Positions 33,972-45,979 of a stretch of DNA of 64,000 nt are shown piece by piece. Position 1 is the stretch's first letter. The number at the start of each line of letters is the position of its first letter. The position numbers were made by a program, and so were the translations under genes. The stretch is from Heliocybe sulcata (taxonomy: Eukaryota > Basidiomycota > Agaricomycetes > Gloeophyllales > Gloeophyllaceae). The stretch is from assembly GCA_004369045.1 (NCBI GenBank), contig ML213506.1:1721834-1785833 (forward strand). Reading direction: 5' to 3'. The notes under the pieces are model-generated. The model was not told the DNA's origin. It searched no databases and worked only from the letters and a program-made list of their open reading frames with translations.

Positions 33972-36900
33972 TCATAAATGCGTGTTATTCCATACTGACC
34001 TGACAACGAAATCGGTGGGACTAGGTTCAGACACCTTGGACAGTGTCGGGTTCAGCAAGAATTGCACTGACGGCACCAATGAGTGACCCAGTCGTGCAGG
34101 AAGTAAGTTCGTCTCACCTGTGCGGTCGATACCTGGGATGAGGTAGAATCCATTGGAGGGAAGGCCTGATGCGGTATCCACGAAGTAGCCAACAGTCCCG
34201 GATGGGTGGTCGAGCCACGTCCAAGGCGCAACTCCTCCCTTGGCAGAGAGCGTAAACGTGTAGTTGTCACCAGCAGTCATGCTGATCTGTGGATCAACAA
34301 GGGTCGCGCTCGCTAGCGATGCCGGTGTGAACTAGAAGGACAAGAAATGAATCAGCGGCCTGGACCAATTATGAATGAAAAGTAGCTTGCATATTGTTCA
34401 TTCGTGACCGTTTGATTATCCGCCTGTGCGGTCAGATTCATCAGCAGAAATACGTCAGTAGCCTGTGTCCCATCGGGAAGAATGTTCTCCAAGCCCGTCA
34501 TCGCCATCAGCAAGGAGTTGTTCAGCGATGGCACCGTGAATTCGTGGGTCATCGTATCGAGCTCCTTGCCGGTCCAGTCGTACCATGTCAGCTGCGCCGT
34601 TCCGGATACATCGCTCCACCGGTCGGACGTGACCATGATGTCCAGCGTCTCGTTGTCTGGCGTCCAGAAAGAGCTGACGATCACTGGGCTGTAGACGTTC
34701 GCCAGCTCATAGTTGAGCACCTTCCACCGTCCCGAATACTCCACCGCCGACCAGCTGACACCCTGCCAGATATCATTCAGCTGCCACACCAGACTGCCCA
34801 GATTGTTCTCGCCCAAGCCCGCCCCACGGCGGTACCACGCGATCTGCGCGGCCATGGTCATGGACTGGAAGATCTGTGTGCTGTAGCACCACTGCGCGAA
34901 GGTCTGATTGGAGTCAGCTGTGCCAGGAGTAGGCAGCCACAGCTCGACGCCACTGGTCATCTGGTACTGGCCTTGCGGTGCGTTCGGATTCGGGAAGGAG
35001 AGATTGCCTGCTGGCGGGTGGTGGTCGCGCGACATAACGACGGTCGAGTTGAAGGCAAAGTCTTCAGGATTCTCGAGGACTTCTTCCCAACTGTAGAACG
35101 AGGGCATGGAGTGGAAGCCGAATTCGTTCACAAATCTGCAGTCCCGTCAGCACGAGAAAGGAGTGCAATGATCTCGGTGCAATCACCTGGCTACCGGGAA
35201 GGTACTGAGATTGAACGCTTGAGATGCATCGTAGTTATACCGCTCTAATAAGGAGGCTCATCTCCTGTAGCAGACAAACGTTATTGTGCACTGCACTCAC
35301 CTGTGTTGCCATAGATATAACCGGGCGTGCCATTCAAGAAACGGAGTACGTACGGTTCCAGACTCATGACACCGAACGTAGTCGAACAATCGGTGTAGGG
35401 TACCTGAGACAGAAGTCAGATCGGACGTCCTTGGATACACGCCAGAGAGGTCAAACCCACCGACGTGGTTTCCGACGTCACCAAACCATGTAGGTAATCC
35501 TGGTAGAGCGTCACATACTATGATTGAATGAGGGGATCAGCACCCGCATCACAGTCAGGCATTCCTAGTCGGTCCTACCTCATTAAGATAATGTGTTCCA
35601 TTCTCTGGCAAGTTCAAATACGTCTCGAGAGCTACCAACTCGTTCTCGTTTCCGCCCGCCCACTGCGCATTGCTTGGATGCACATTCACCCGCCGCACGT
35701 TCTGCCTCACCTCCGGTTCTATATTCTCGAGCAGAAAGTTGTTGATCGGGTACAGCGAATCCGAGAAGATCAGTTCGGACCAGGCGAGAATCCCAAGTTC
35801 ATCGCAGAGCGAGTAGAAGGAATAAAGACCACCCTGGATGTCCGAAGACGAGGGCTGATACATCCCACCACCCCAAACGCGAACCATGTTCTGCCCGGTC
35901 AGGACAGCAGCTCGAAGGACCCATTCCACTTGACTGGTAGTGATCCGGGAGTAGAAAGGGTCGAAGGGGATGATATTCGTGCCCTTGCTATAGAATGCCA
36001 TGCCGTTCAACTCGAAGTGCCACTGGTCCCCAGGTGTAATCCCTCTCGCGGCTATCTCCTCCTCAGTGTAAGGAGTCTGCGCAAGACGAATTGTCCTGAA
36101 GCCCGTTGCCCTGGTGAAGGAGATGCTAGCAGGAAAGTCGAGGACATGAAAGTCGAAGGATACCGTGAGGTTGTATAACTTCGGTCCCGTGGAAAGGTTG
36201 TGGGTATACCACCTCTGCGGGAGACCCTCTGGGACTGTCCACTGCGCGGTGACCCATGTCTGGTTCAGAGCGTGTCCAGGAAGGCTCTCCGCAGAAATTG
36301 GGTACGAAGTCAAGTTCAGCTCTGGTATGCTAAGCGTGATGGTCGAGCGGGATAATGGGAGGGCCGAGCGCAGACTGAGAGAGATGTTGACATTCCACGG
36401 AGCTGTCTCATCATACGTGAGAGTGGAGATGTCGGAGAAGGGCTTGGAGATTTCAATGGAGGACTCTTCAAGAAAGACGATATCTTCGCCTAAAGGAGCT
36501 GTGGTCAAGGAGGCTGGGTCGACGAGGGTCACTATGTACGCGGGCTTGAATATACCGCTGGGTACAAACGCTGGTCCCCAGTCCCAGCCAAAGTCACTAC
36601 TGATTTTTCGGATCCACTGGCGCACTCCGGGATATTCGTCCTAAGAAACGGCTGAGCAAGAGAAGCTGCCGAGAAAGTTAGGAAATATGACAGCCGTACA
36701 TTACCGGTAGTCAAAACGGTGGCCGTATTGGGGAAATACTCGGCGTCAGGACGTGCAGTTACGTTCAGACCGTAATACCAAGCAGATTCAAATTCGACCG
36801 TCAAATTGGTGTCTCCCGAGTTAGGAGAGGCGAGCATTTCGGTCACATCGAAAACGTATTGACGGAATTGGTTATTCACCCATGCGACCGGATGGCCCGC

Positions 36901-37343
36901 CAGTGTCTACAAACCATTAGTAAGTAACACACATGGATACAACAGTACGTACGATGTTCGCAATTGTATCCAAGCCATAGAAGACCAGGAGAGCCCTCTC
37001 GCCAGGGGTATGGGCGTAAGTCGATGTAAAAGGCGTCAGGTCGGCCGTGTAGGTCCAGTTGTCGCTTACAATCCATCGTTGCAAGCCATCTTCAAATTAA
37101 CTTTAAGCCCTTACATTGCGACTTTTGAACAGGATGATGCATACCATTAATGCCCAGTAGAGGCTCAGATATGATGCCTGCTCTCAGCAGGTCCAAATGT
37201 GCTTGAGACGGCACAGACCCAGGTATAGCGATGGATCCGTTGGCATTCTTCAGTGTCCACGAAAGGTCGGAGAGGTCAAACGTCCCGGCAAGGGCCACAG
37301 CAGACAGACAAGCGGCCACTAAGCCGCGGAGAAGAGCAGCCAT
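33972..37343 (-). CDS. Secreted beta-mannosidase, GH2 (copy A)
   Basis: Exo-beta-mannosidase that removes terminal mannose from manno-oligosaccharides outside the cell. A signal peptide (MAALLRGLVAACLSAVALAG) is followed by the jelly-roll domain (LSWTLKNANG, RWIVSDNWTYT), WYYGLNV, DFGWDWGPAFVP, and the catalytic barrel: KGTNIIPFDPFYSR, MVRVWGGGMYQ, WAGGNENELVALE with the acid/base Glu, and FVNEFGFHSMPS with the nucleophile Glu. C-terminal domains end VVRSVWNNTHL. Many NxS/T sites are present. One intron near 34395 uses a GC donor (GCAAGC). A TATA box lies about 45 bp upstream of the start. The tandem copy B follows upstream on the same strand and shares a tract without differences. Confidence 0.93.
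34526..34978. repeat. Difference-free 453-bp tract shared with 38712-39164
   Basis: Compared base by base, these 453 bp equal 38712-39164 with no mismatch, at a constant offset of 4186. Just outside, mismatches occur every few to tens of bases, including at silent sites. A block near 34135-34300 is also almost the same in both copies. Confidence 0.9.
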
Positions 37344-37384
37344 AGTGGATCACGGTTGCGTCTGACGGGCAGCATCGTCTGCTG

Positions 37385-37392
37385 CTTTTATA
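37385..37392 (-). promoter_or_regulatory. TATA box of beta-mannosidase copy A
   Basis: TATAAAAG on the minus strand, 42 bp before the start codon; the same box and surrounding bases precede copy B, so it is conserved since the duplication. Confidence 0.7.
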
Positions 37393-38155
37393 TCCTCTGC
37401 ACTTTACATGCATTGGCCCTGGCGAAGGACGGCTATGGGCATGCGCAGCTGATCATGACTGGCTTCGCGAGCTGTTTGATGCTAAGGGAGCTATTTGATG
37501 CTAAGGTGCGATATCTCGATTCGGAAGGGCCATTCCCTAATCTGTTCTGATGTGACCAAACCTGCAGTAATTACGATATTATCTAGCTACATACTGACAT
37601 AAATGGAATGTAAACACCAGCGAGGTCTCACAAGAGCAAGGCGTAATCATCGGAAAAGCAGCATCTGAGCTGCTTTCAAAACAGCTAAGAATGACCCAAA
37701 ATCCCCTCTCCGCAAGAAAGCGAGATCGAAAACAGGCTGAAATCGCGTCGAAATCCTCAACGTGAAACATCCTAATAATATGCCTCTTGCCGGTTGATTC
37801 TCGTCATATGGTGCATGTCGGGCAACTCTGACCGCGTTGTGATCGTTGACAACTGCATTACCAGAAATGAATGTTTCCGCAGCGTCAGGGTCACTGTTGT
37901 GGAGCCTCAGATCTCAGAACCACACTAGTGCTTTGAGGCCCGTCCCAGTCCTCAGAGTCGAACGTTGAGTGTCGAAAGCTGGACCCAAACCCAGTAGGTC
38001 CCATCAATTTCGTTCCACTCCCACTGTAGGCGCTGTGGGAGGCTAACTTAGATATCCATTTCGCTTTGTGTAGTTTATCTGTATTGTATACCAGTACTTC
38101 GTTGCATCATTGTAGGCAGAGACCGTCCTGCGTCCACCTAGAGAGAATACATAGA
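37393..38155. other. Intergenic region between the beta-mannosidases
   Basis: No gene recognised. It holds the copy A upstream region and copy B 3' flank; the last 100 bp resemble the DNA downstream of copy A, so the duplication reaches past the stop. Confidence 0.5.
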
Positions 38156-41100
38156 TCATATATGAGTGTTATTCCATATTGACCTGACAACGAAGTCGGT
38201 GGGACTAGGTTCAGACACCTTGGACAATGTCGGGTTCAGCAAGAATTGTACTGACGGCACCAGTGAGTAACAACGGATGCAGGAAGTCATTTCCTCTCAC
38301 CTGTGCGGTCGATACCCGGGATGAGGTAGAATCCATTGGAGGGAAGGCCTGATGCGGTATCCACGAAGTAGCCAACAGTCCCGGATGGGTGGTCGAGCCA
38401 CGTCCAAGGCGCAACTCCTCCCTTGGCAGAGAGCGTAAACGTGTAGTTGTCGCCAGCAGTCATGCTGATCTGCGGATCAACAAGGGTCGCTCTCGCTAGC
38501 GACGCCGGCGTGAACTAAAAAAAGGACAAGAACCCGATTAGCGGTCTGAGCCAATCATAAATGAAGAGTCGCTTGCATATTGCTCATTCGTGACCGTTTG
38601 ATTATCCGCCTCCGCCGTCAGGTTCATCAGCAGAAACACGTCAGCGGTCTGTGTTCCATTGGGGAGAATGTTCTCCAAGCCCGTCATCGTCATCAGTAAG
38701 GAGTTGTTCAACGATGGCACCGTGAATTCGTGGGTCATCGTATCGAGCTCCTTGCCGGTCCAGTCGTACCATGTCAGCTGCGCCGTTCCGGATACATCGC
38801 TCCACCGGTCGGACGTGACCATGATGTCCAGCGTCTCGTTGTCTGGCGTCCAGAAAGAGCTGACGATCACTGGGCTGTAGACGTTCGCCAGCTCATAGTT
38901 GAGCACCTTCCACCGTCCCGAATACTCCACCGCCGACCAGCTGACACCCTGCCAGATATCATTCAGCTGCCACACCAGACTGCCCAGATTGTTCTCGCCC
39001 AAGCCCGCCCCACGGCGGTACCACGCGATCTGCGCGGCCATGGTCATGGACTGGAAGATCTGTGTGCTGTAGCACCACTGCGCGAAGGTCTGATTGGAGT
39101 CAGCTGTGCCAGGAGTAGGCAGCCACAGCTCGACGCCACTGGTCATCTGGTACTGGCCTTGCGGGGCGTTCGGATTCGGGAAGGACAAATTGCCAGCTGG
39201 CGGGTGGTGGTCGCGCGACATAACGACGGTCGAGTTGAAGGCAAAGTCTTCAGGGTTCTCGAGAACTTCTTCCCAGCTGTAGAACGAGGGCATGGAGTGG
39301 AAGCCGAACTCGTTCACAAACCTACAGTCCCGTCAGCACGAGAAAGGAGTGCAACGATCTCGACGGGATTACCTGGATACCGGGAAAGTACTGAGATTGA
39401 ACGCCTGGGATGCATCGTAGTTATACCGCTCTAATAAGAAGGTCGATACTCTGTAGCAGAGAGAGGCCACCGTACACCTTCACTCACCTGAGTTGCCATA
39501 GATGTACCCGGGCGTGCCGTTCAGAAAACGCAGTACGTAGGGCTCCAAGCTCAGAACACCGTGCGTAGTCGAGCAATCGGTGTACGGTACCTAAGACACC
39601 AGTCAGATTGGATGTCCTTCTACATACCAAGGAGGATATACCCACCGACGTGGTTTCCGACGTCACCACACCGTATAGATAATCCTGGAAGAGTGTCACA
39701 AACTGTTATTGAGGGAGGAGATCAGCCCTCTCATCGTGGTCAGGCATTTTGAATCTGTCCTACCTCGTTAAGATAATGTGTTCCATTGCTCAAGCTCGTA
39801 TTGGCCTGAATGACTATCCCCTCGATCTCGTTTCCGCCCGCCCACTGTGCGTTACTCGGATGCACATTCACCCGTCGCACGTTCTGCCTCACCTCCGGAT
39901 CCACATTCTCAAGCAGGAAGTTGTTGATCGGGTAAAGCGAATCCGAGAAGATCAGTTCCGACCAGGCGAGGATCCCAAGCTCATCACAGAGCGAGTAGAA
40001 GGAATAGAGACCGCCTTGGACGTCCGAAGACGAGGGCTGATACATCCCACCACCCCAGACACGAAGCATGTTCTGGCCGCTAAGTGCAGCAGCTCGAAGG
40101 ACCCATTCCACTTGATCAGTAGTGATCCGGGAGTAGAAAGGGTCGAAGGGAATGATATTCGTGCCCTTGCTATAGAATGCCATGCCGTTTAACTCGAAGT
40201 GCCATTGGTCCCCAGGAGTAATCCCTCTCGCTGCTACTTCTTCCTCGGTGTAAGGAGTCTGTGCAAGGCGAATCGTCCTGAAGCCCGTCGCCCTGGTAAA
40301 TGAGATGCTTGCAGGGAAGACCAGTACATGGAAGTCAAAGGATACTGTCATGTTGTACAGCTTCGGTCCCGTGGCAAGATCGTGGGTGTACCACCTCTGC
40401 GGGAGACCCTCTGGAACCGTCCACTCTGCGCTGACCCACGTCGGGTTCAAGGTGTCTCCAGGAAGGCTCTGCACGGGAATCGGGTACGAAGTCAGATTCA
40501 GCTCTGGAATGCTAAGCGTGATGGTCGGACGGAATATTGGGAGGGCCGAGCGCAGACCGAGAGAGACATTGACGTTCCATGGAGCTGTTTCATCGTAGGT
40601 GAGAGTGGTAAAGTTGGAGATGGGCTTGGAGATATCGATGGAGGACTCTTCAAGAAAGACGAGATCTTCGCCTAGAGGAGCTGTGGTCAAGGAGGCTGGG
40701 TCGAGGAGGGTTACTATGTACGCAGGCTTGAATATGCCGGTAGGTACGAATGCTGGGCCCCAATCCCAGCCAAAGTCATCATCGATCTTGCGTATCCACT
40801 GGCGCACTCCTGGATATTCGAACTGAAAAACGTGTGAGTAAGAAGAGTCACGGATAAAGCTACCAAGAATGTTAAGCATACATTATCGACAGTCGTGATG
40901 TTGGCCGTATTCGGGAAATACTCGGCGTCAGGACGTGCGGTTACGTTCAAGCCGTAATACCAAGCGGATTCGAATGCGACCGTCAAATTCGTGTCTCCCG
41001 AGTTAGGAGAGGCGAGCAATTCGGTCACGTCGAAAACATATTGACGGAACTGATTATTTACCCAAGCCACGGGATGGCCGGCCAGGGTCTACAGAACGTT

Positions 41101-41525
41101 AGCGTGTCGCATAGACATCGGTATAACAATACGTACGATATTCGCGATTGTGTCCAAGCCATAGAAGACCAAGAGAGCCCTCTCGCCAGGGCTATGGGCG
41201 TAAGTCGACGTGAAAGGCGTCAGATCGGCTGTGTAGGTCCAGTTGTCGTTGACAATCCATCGTTGCAAGTCGTCTTCAAAGTAACTTCAATATACACTGT
41301 AACCTTTGAACGAGGACAATGCCTACCATTGATGCCCAGCAGAGGCTCAGATATGATCCCTGCTTTCAGAAGGTCCAGATGTGCCTGAGACGGCACAGAT
41401 CCAGGTATGGCGATGGACCCGTTGGCATTCTTCAGTGTCCACGAAAGGCCGGACAGGTCGAACGTTCCGGCGAGGGCCAAAGCAGGCAGACAAGCGGCTG
41501 CTAAGCCTCGGAGGAGAGCAGCCAT
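38156..41525 (-). CDS. Secreted beta-mannosidase, GH2 (copy B)
   Basis: Tandem paralogue of copy A with the same exon layout and all GH2 landmarks: signal peptide MAALLRGLAAACLPALALAG, LSWTLKNANG, DFGWDWGPAFVPT, MLRVWGGGMYQ, acid/base site WAGGNEIEGIVIQ and nucleophile site FVNEFGFHSMPS. It ends VVRSIWNNTHI. The acid/base motif differs from copy A (GGNEIE here, GGNENE there). The penultimate intron near 38580 again uses a GC donor (GCAAGC). Differences from copy A are scattered over the 5' two-thirds but absent from a 453-bp block near the 3' end. Plausibly co-regulated with copy A for mannan use. Confidence 0.93.
38712..39164. repeat. Partner of the 453-bp shared tract in copy B
   Basis: The copy B counterpart; the first mismatch on the right is at 39165 (G here, T at 34979) and on the left at 38711 (A here, G at 34525). 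Confidence 0.9.
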
Positions 41526-41566
41526 GATGGATCACGGCTGCGTCGGACGGGCAGCATCGTCCGCTG

Positions 41567-41574
41567 CTTTTATA
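41567..41574 (-). promoter_or_regulatory. TATA box of beta-mannosidase copy B
   Basis: TATAAAAG on the minus strand, 42 bp before the start codon, in the same position as in copy A. Confidence 0.7.
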
Positions 41575-41689
41575 CCCTCTGGACTTTACATACATCGGTC
41601 CCGGCGAAAGGACGGCCGTGGGCAGCTGACTAGCTTCTTGAGCTATTTGACGCTAGTAATGCTTCTTCCCGGTCGATTTCCATCATAGA

Positions 41690-43390
41690 TGAGAGAATAG
41701 AAGAAGGCTTGCCAGTGGCTGTAAAGGTTGATGCTAGATTTGGCTCTCATAACGGCATTGGTCCCAGACCACGTGCTCTTTCGAGGCTTTAACGCGCAGA
41801 CCAGCATGAAGATCCTGCGGCAGTTAAAAGGAAGTGGAGTCTATGCCTGCAGCATAATGTGAAACCTGTTGCTGCATGGGGACCGCGAAATGGATGATGC
41901 GCGACCGGAGAATACTCGGGTATGGAAGCCTCAATCGGGATATTTGAGGGATATTGAGATGCGACGGGTCGGATGGACAAGAGCCTGCTAAAATGGAGCG
42001 ACGATGCGCAAGTATTTTCCTGTCTGAACGGACATTCAGCGCACCCAGGTCTCATTGAAGTCCTGGCGCCAACGTGGGATTGTCCGGGACATCCCGGCGT
42101 ACCAACATGCCTCCCCAACGTTGAACCAAGATATTTGGTGAAGCCTTCGACTATATATGCGTAGCCTGTTGAAAATGGAAGAGAACTTCAAGGGCTGTTG
42201 GGTTAAGACATCTAAAGGATAAAAGGTCACAATGTTGGGACAACACACCATCGTCCATCCTACGAACACCGCCATACGCTTGCGGAATGGGCGCCTCACT
42301 TACCTTCGCTATGCAGCCGCTCATAAAATTCAGCAGGTCCTCGAGATACATGTATGTTAGTAGCTGCGCAGCTTCAAACAGCTTCGCAGATATCCAGTCG
42401 TGGCGGCGCGAGTCCGCCGCCCTCTTGTACGCAACATCTGATGTCCGGACGGCGACGAGGTTGACGGCCACAGGATACAGCAGAGCCTATCGATATTGAC
42501 AGCCCTACCAGACCACCGTCCGTATGACTGACAAAGCTGAATGGCAGACATACGTGCCAGTATATCAAAAGAGGGAAGGCTTGGATCCTATCTGGGAAAG
42601 TACCCGCATCTCCAGCTCCTGATTGACAATATCCTCGTCAGTCCTGCTAATCTGGACGAGCTGGATCCAAGGGAGAATATCTACACACCCTATGCTTACT
42701 GCCAAGTCCTCGATCATGTCCACTGATTCTGGGCGTGCTTCTTGGGATCATGTCTGCTAAGATATTCGCGTTCGGGATATCTGAGCTAGCCGGTCGATGA
42801 AGTCCTGCAAGAAGTACGGTAAGCCCTCTCTGGGGTCAAAATAATGTACATAAAATCTAGTCGCAGACCCTTACCATCCCTTTAAGCACTGCTCTATCAA
42901 GGCTCTTCACCACACCTCTCCGTGATAGTCGACGAGCTGCTCAGTTGGGGCAACCCCAGACCGATCGTCTATCGATGGTAACCCATGAGATGTTGTTCAG
43001 GACGAGTTGCCAGCATATAAACGGACATTAGGGCTAAGTCCGGGAGCGTGCGGGTAGGAAGGGAGGACTCCAGGCTTTCCCTACGTCTCCAGAGTGGGCA
43101 GAGATAATCAAAGACTTACGCGAAGTTAGGAGGATTATCAGTTCGGCCGTTGTTCCAGTAATTCCTATGTTCCTCGCGATGATGGTAGGCTTGAGTGCAT
43201 ACACAAGGCCATCAGCTTCGCAGAAGCGGAGTGAAGAGCGGAGCAACGCGGCGAACGCGTCTGTAGACTCGGTCATGTGACCGTGACTACGACTGAATTC
43301 AACCGCAAAGGTGCTTTGACCAAGGTTGGCTCCATAGCTATTGGAATCATCGAAAATGTCGACTTGAATGTTTCGCAAAATTCTGAGCAC
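41690..43390 (-). CDS. Unassigned coding-like segments, minus strand
   Basis: I could not identify a gene in this 2-kb stretch. On the minus strand two segments look like exons: 43273-43115 (MTESTDAFAALLRSSLRF, then hydrophobic GTTAELIILLTS followed by a GTAAGT donor) and 42470-42310 (YPVAVNLVAVRT, then HDWISAKLFEAAQLL before GTAAGT). A possible middle segment lies around 42730-42590. The hydrophobic helices suggest a membrane protein, but no motif fixes a family and the 3' end is unclear. A decayed gene is equally possible. Confidence 0.3.
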
Positions 43391-43572
43391 AAGAATGCGG
43401 CAAGCGTTTCTGACATACCAAATGAAGGACTTTGCTTTCCGGATTCGCGTCGATCAGGAAAAGTGACGTCACCCCCAATGTCGCATGCAAGATTCCTCGC
43501 GTTTCGTGGACTCGCAGACACGTTCTCCTGGAATGCTATATACACTGTAGACCTACCCGTAATTGTCTTCCA

Positions 43573-45782
43573 ATGGCCTGGATATCTCTCCCGCAGTCTT
43601 TTCCAGCTTGGTTTCTGGACAGGACCACCTCCCGGCACATCTTCTATGGCATACTCATCGGCGTCTCGTTCTCCCTGGCTTCATCATCTGCCGCTCAGTA
43701 CAGAAGAGAAAAGAAGGAAGAAGAGATAAATGAGAAGTTCGAGCCAAGACCCATCGAGCTCAGGAGTGATGATATTGTTGACGGGGTAGTCGGACTCATA
43801 GGTATGGTAGAAGAGTACCTATGCTTCAGACGCGAGGTGATATAGAGGTACAGGCAACACGCCCCTCGTGAGGATACCCTCGCTGAGTAATGCATTGGGC
43901 GTTGAAGTCCTGGGAAAGGCGGAGGTTAGTGCTTAGCTTCGCGTCAACATGTCCCGGCAGTCCTGTACTTACCTAAAATACTTGATGAATACAGTTTTTG
44001 AACCCGGGAGGAAGTGTGAAAGACCGCGTTGCGCTCCGGAGTGCGTGTCCATGTGCTGGGTGCTGAGAAGTCTGGATGAACGTGAACCGGGCTCGCTGCA
44101 GTGATTCAGGACGCTGAACAGGCGGGATACTTGCACCCCTATACTGGCTCACGCATATTCGAGGGCACTGTTGGGTCAACTGGAATATCTATTGCCACGA
44201 TAGCCAAGGCGAAGTGAGTACTATGTCCTTATCCAGACCTCTCATAATGTTCGGTGCAGGGGATACAGTGCAAGTACGCCTCTCAGTCCTTACCCTACTT
44301 AGCGAATGCATAAGTCTTCACTAATGGAGCGCAGCAATTATTATGCCAGACGATGTCGCAAGAGAGAAAGTCCAAGCCCTCAAATGTCTCGGCGCAGAGG
44401 TCGAGCAAGTCCGGCCAGCCAGCATCGTCGACAAGAAACAGGTATTACTTTCCCATATTCCGCTGTCCTGCACCTCACTCGCATCGTCAACCGTAGTATG
44501 TGGTACGCATGTCACTCCCGATCGCAATCAATGCTCCGGTGACGGCTTGACTCGGCGCAGAATCTCGCCCGCCAACGAGCGGTACACTTTGGCGAACCCT
44601 CAACCTCGACAGAACACCCCCGCCCACATATCAAGACAGCCACTTCGACCGTCGTCGTCACCACCACCGCATCAGAGGATGTGATGGACGGCCTCGACAC
44701 GGTGCTTGAAGAACAAGAGCTGAGAGAGAAGCCGCGCGGGTTCTTCGCTGATCAGTTCGAGGTAAGCTTCCCGTTGCACTATTCCGAAAGGAGCAGGATG
44801 TGTGCGAATGGAGGTAGTGTACGTGTGTTACTGACCTGGGTGCGGATTCGACAGAATATGAGCAATTTCCATGCGCACCTCGAGGGTACCGGACCGGAGA
44901 TATGGAGGCAGACGAACGGGCGTGTGGACGCGTTCGTCTCCGGTGCAGGTTCGTCCGGTTACTCCTTATAAACCTTACCATATACTAACATTCCTCTCAA
45001 TGGACTGCTGCAGGTACGGGTGGTACCATCGCTGGCACCGGGCAATTCCTCAAGGCCATGAACGACGACATCCTCGTCGTGCTCGCCGACCCCGAAGGGA
45101 GCGGGCTGTACAACAAGGTCGGTGTTCTACTCCTCGATGATATCTCTTTGGGGTGGTACGCTGGATTGGACGCAGATCAAGTTCGGGGTGATGTACGATA
45201 GGAAGGAACGGGAGGGCTCGAAGAGGAGGCATCAGGTGGATACCGTCGTGGAAGGGATGTAAGTGGCGTCCTTTCGCTTGAGGTTCCTAACCGAGGCTAA
45301 TGTATCGCAATTGTTGGTGATAGAGGTAACAACCGCATGACGAACAACATCGACATGGCGATCTCCAGTATTGACGATGCGTACCGGTGCGCTCTCATAG
45401 TTCCTGTCCACTCCGCCCTTTTTGACTACGGGAACGGCGACGCAGGATAACGGACGAAGAAGCCGTGGCAATGTCCCGCTACCTCGTGCAGCACGACGGG
45501 CTCTTCCTCGGGTCGAGCAGCGCGTGCAACCTCGTCACCTGTGTTAAGCTCGTGAAGAAGATGGGGTGGAAAGACGGCGAGCGCGTCGTCACTATTTTGT
45601 CAGTCTCTGACTCCAGTCCAGCTTATGGGGGTGCTGACGAGTATGTGTGCGACGGCAGATGCGATTCTGGGAGCAGACACTACTCCAAGTTCTGGAACGA
45701 CGACTACCTCCGCGCGGCCGAGATACCTATCGATCCCTCCCTCATCGACGACCTCCTCTCCTCACCGCCGCCTCCCAGCTGA
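43573..45782 (+). CDS. Membrane-anchored cysteine synthase-like PLP enzyme (Mcy1 type)
   Basis: Fold-type II PLP enzyme of the cysteine synthase / cystathionine beta-synthase family. The N-terminus has a transmembrane segment (HIFYGILIGVSFSLASSS), as in the yeast mitochondrial outer-membrane protein Mcy1. Spliced exons give DIVDGVVGLIGNTPLVR, FLNPGGSVKDRVALR with the Schiff-base Lys, GSRIFEGTVGSTGISIA, IIMPDDVAREK, SGAGTGGTIAGTG with the phosphate-binding loop, GLFLGSSSACN and TILCDSGSRHYSKFW. The start was chosen at ATG 43573 because it directly precedes the anchor. It ends in LLSSPPPPS. About nine introns. Reaction by family: a sulfhydrylation that makes cysteine; the true substrate is not known here. 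Confidence 0.87.
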
Positions 45783-45979
45783 CAGAACCCGAGAGAATAA
45801 AGTTATGGCAAGCAGTACGAATCTAAAGTAGTGTACAGACATAAAATGCAAGCTAGATGTGACAACGCGAGATTAGGACGGGCAGTGCGTGGTGTGAGTG
45901 TATGCTACAGTGCAGACGATGCGGTGAGTGGGTGGTATACGTAAAGTACAAAAGAAGAAGCGGAAGATCTGAAGCTGTG

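Noticed and set aside
34352-34420. Continuation of the beta-mannosidase ORF past TNEQY as coding
   Set aside because: The reading ends at a stop after a few residues, and the family sequence resumes after a GC-AG intron.
34394-35248. Long plus-strand ORFs here and at 38730-39434
   Set aside because: Antisense shadows of the beta-mannosidase exons; their similarity only mirrors the duplication.
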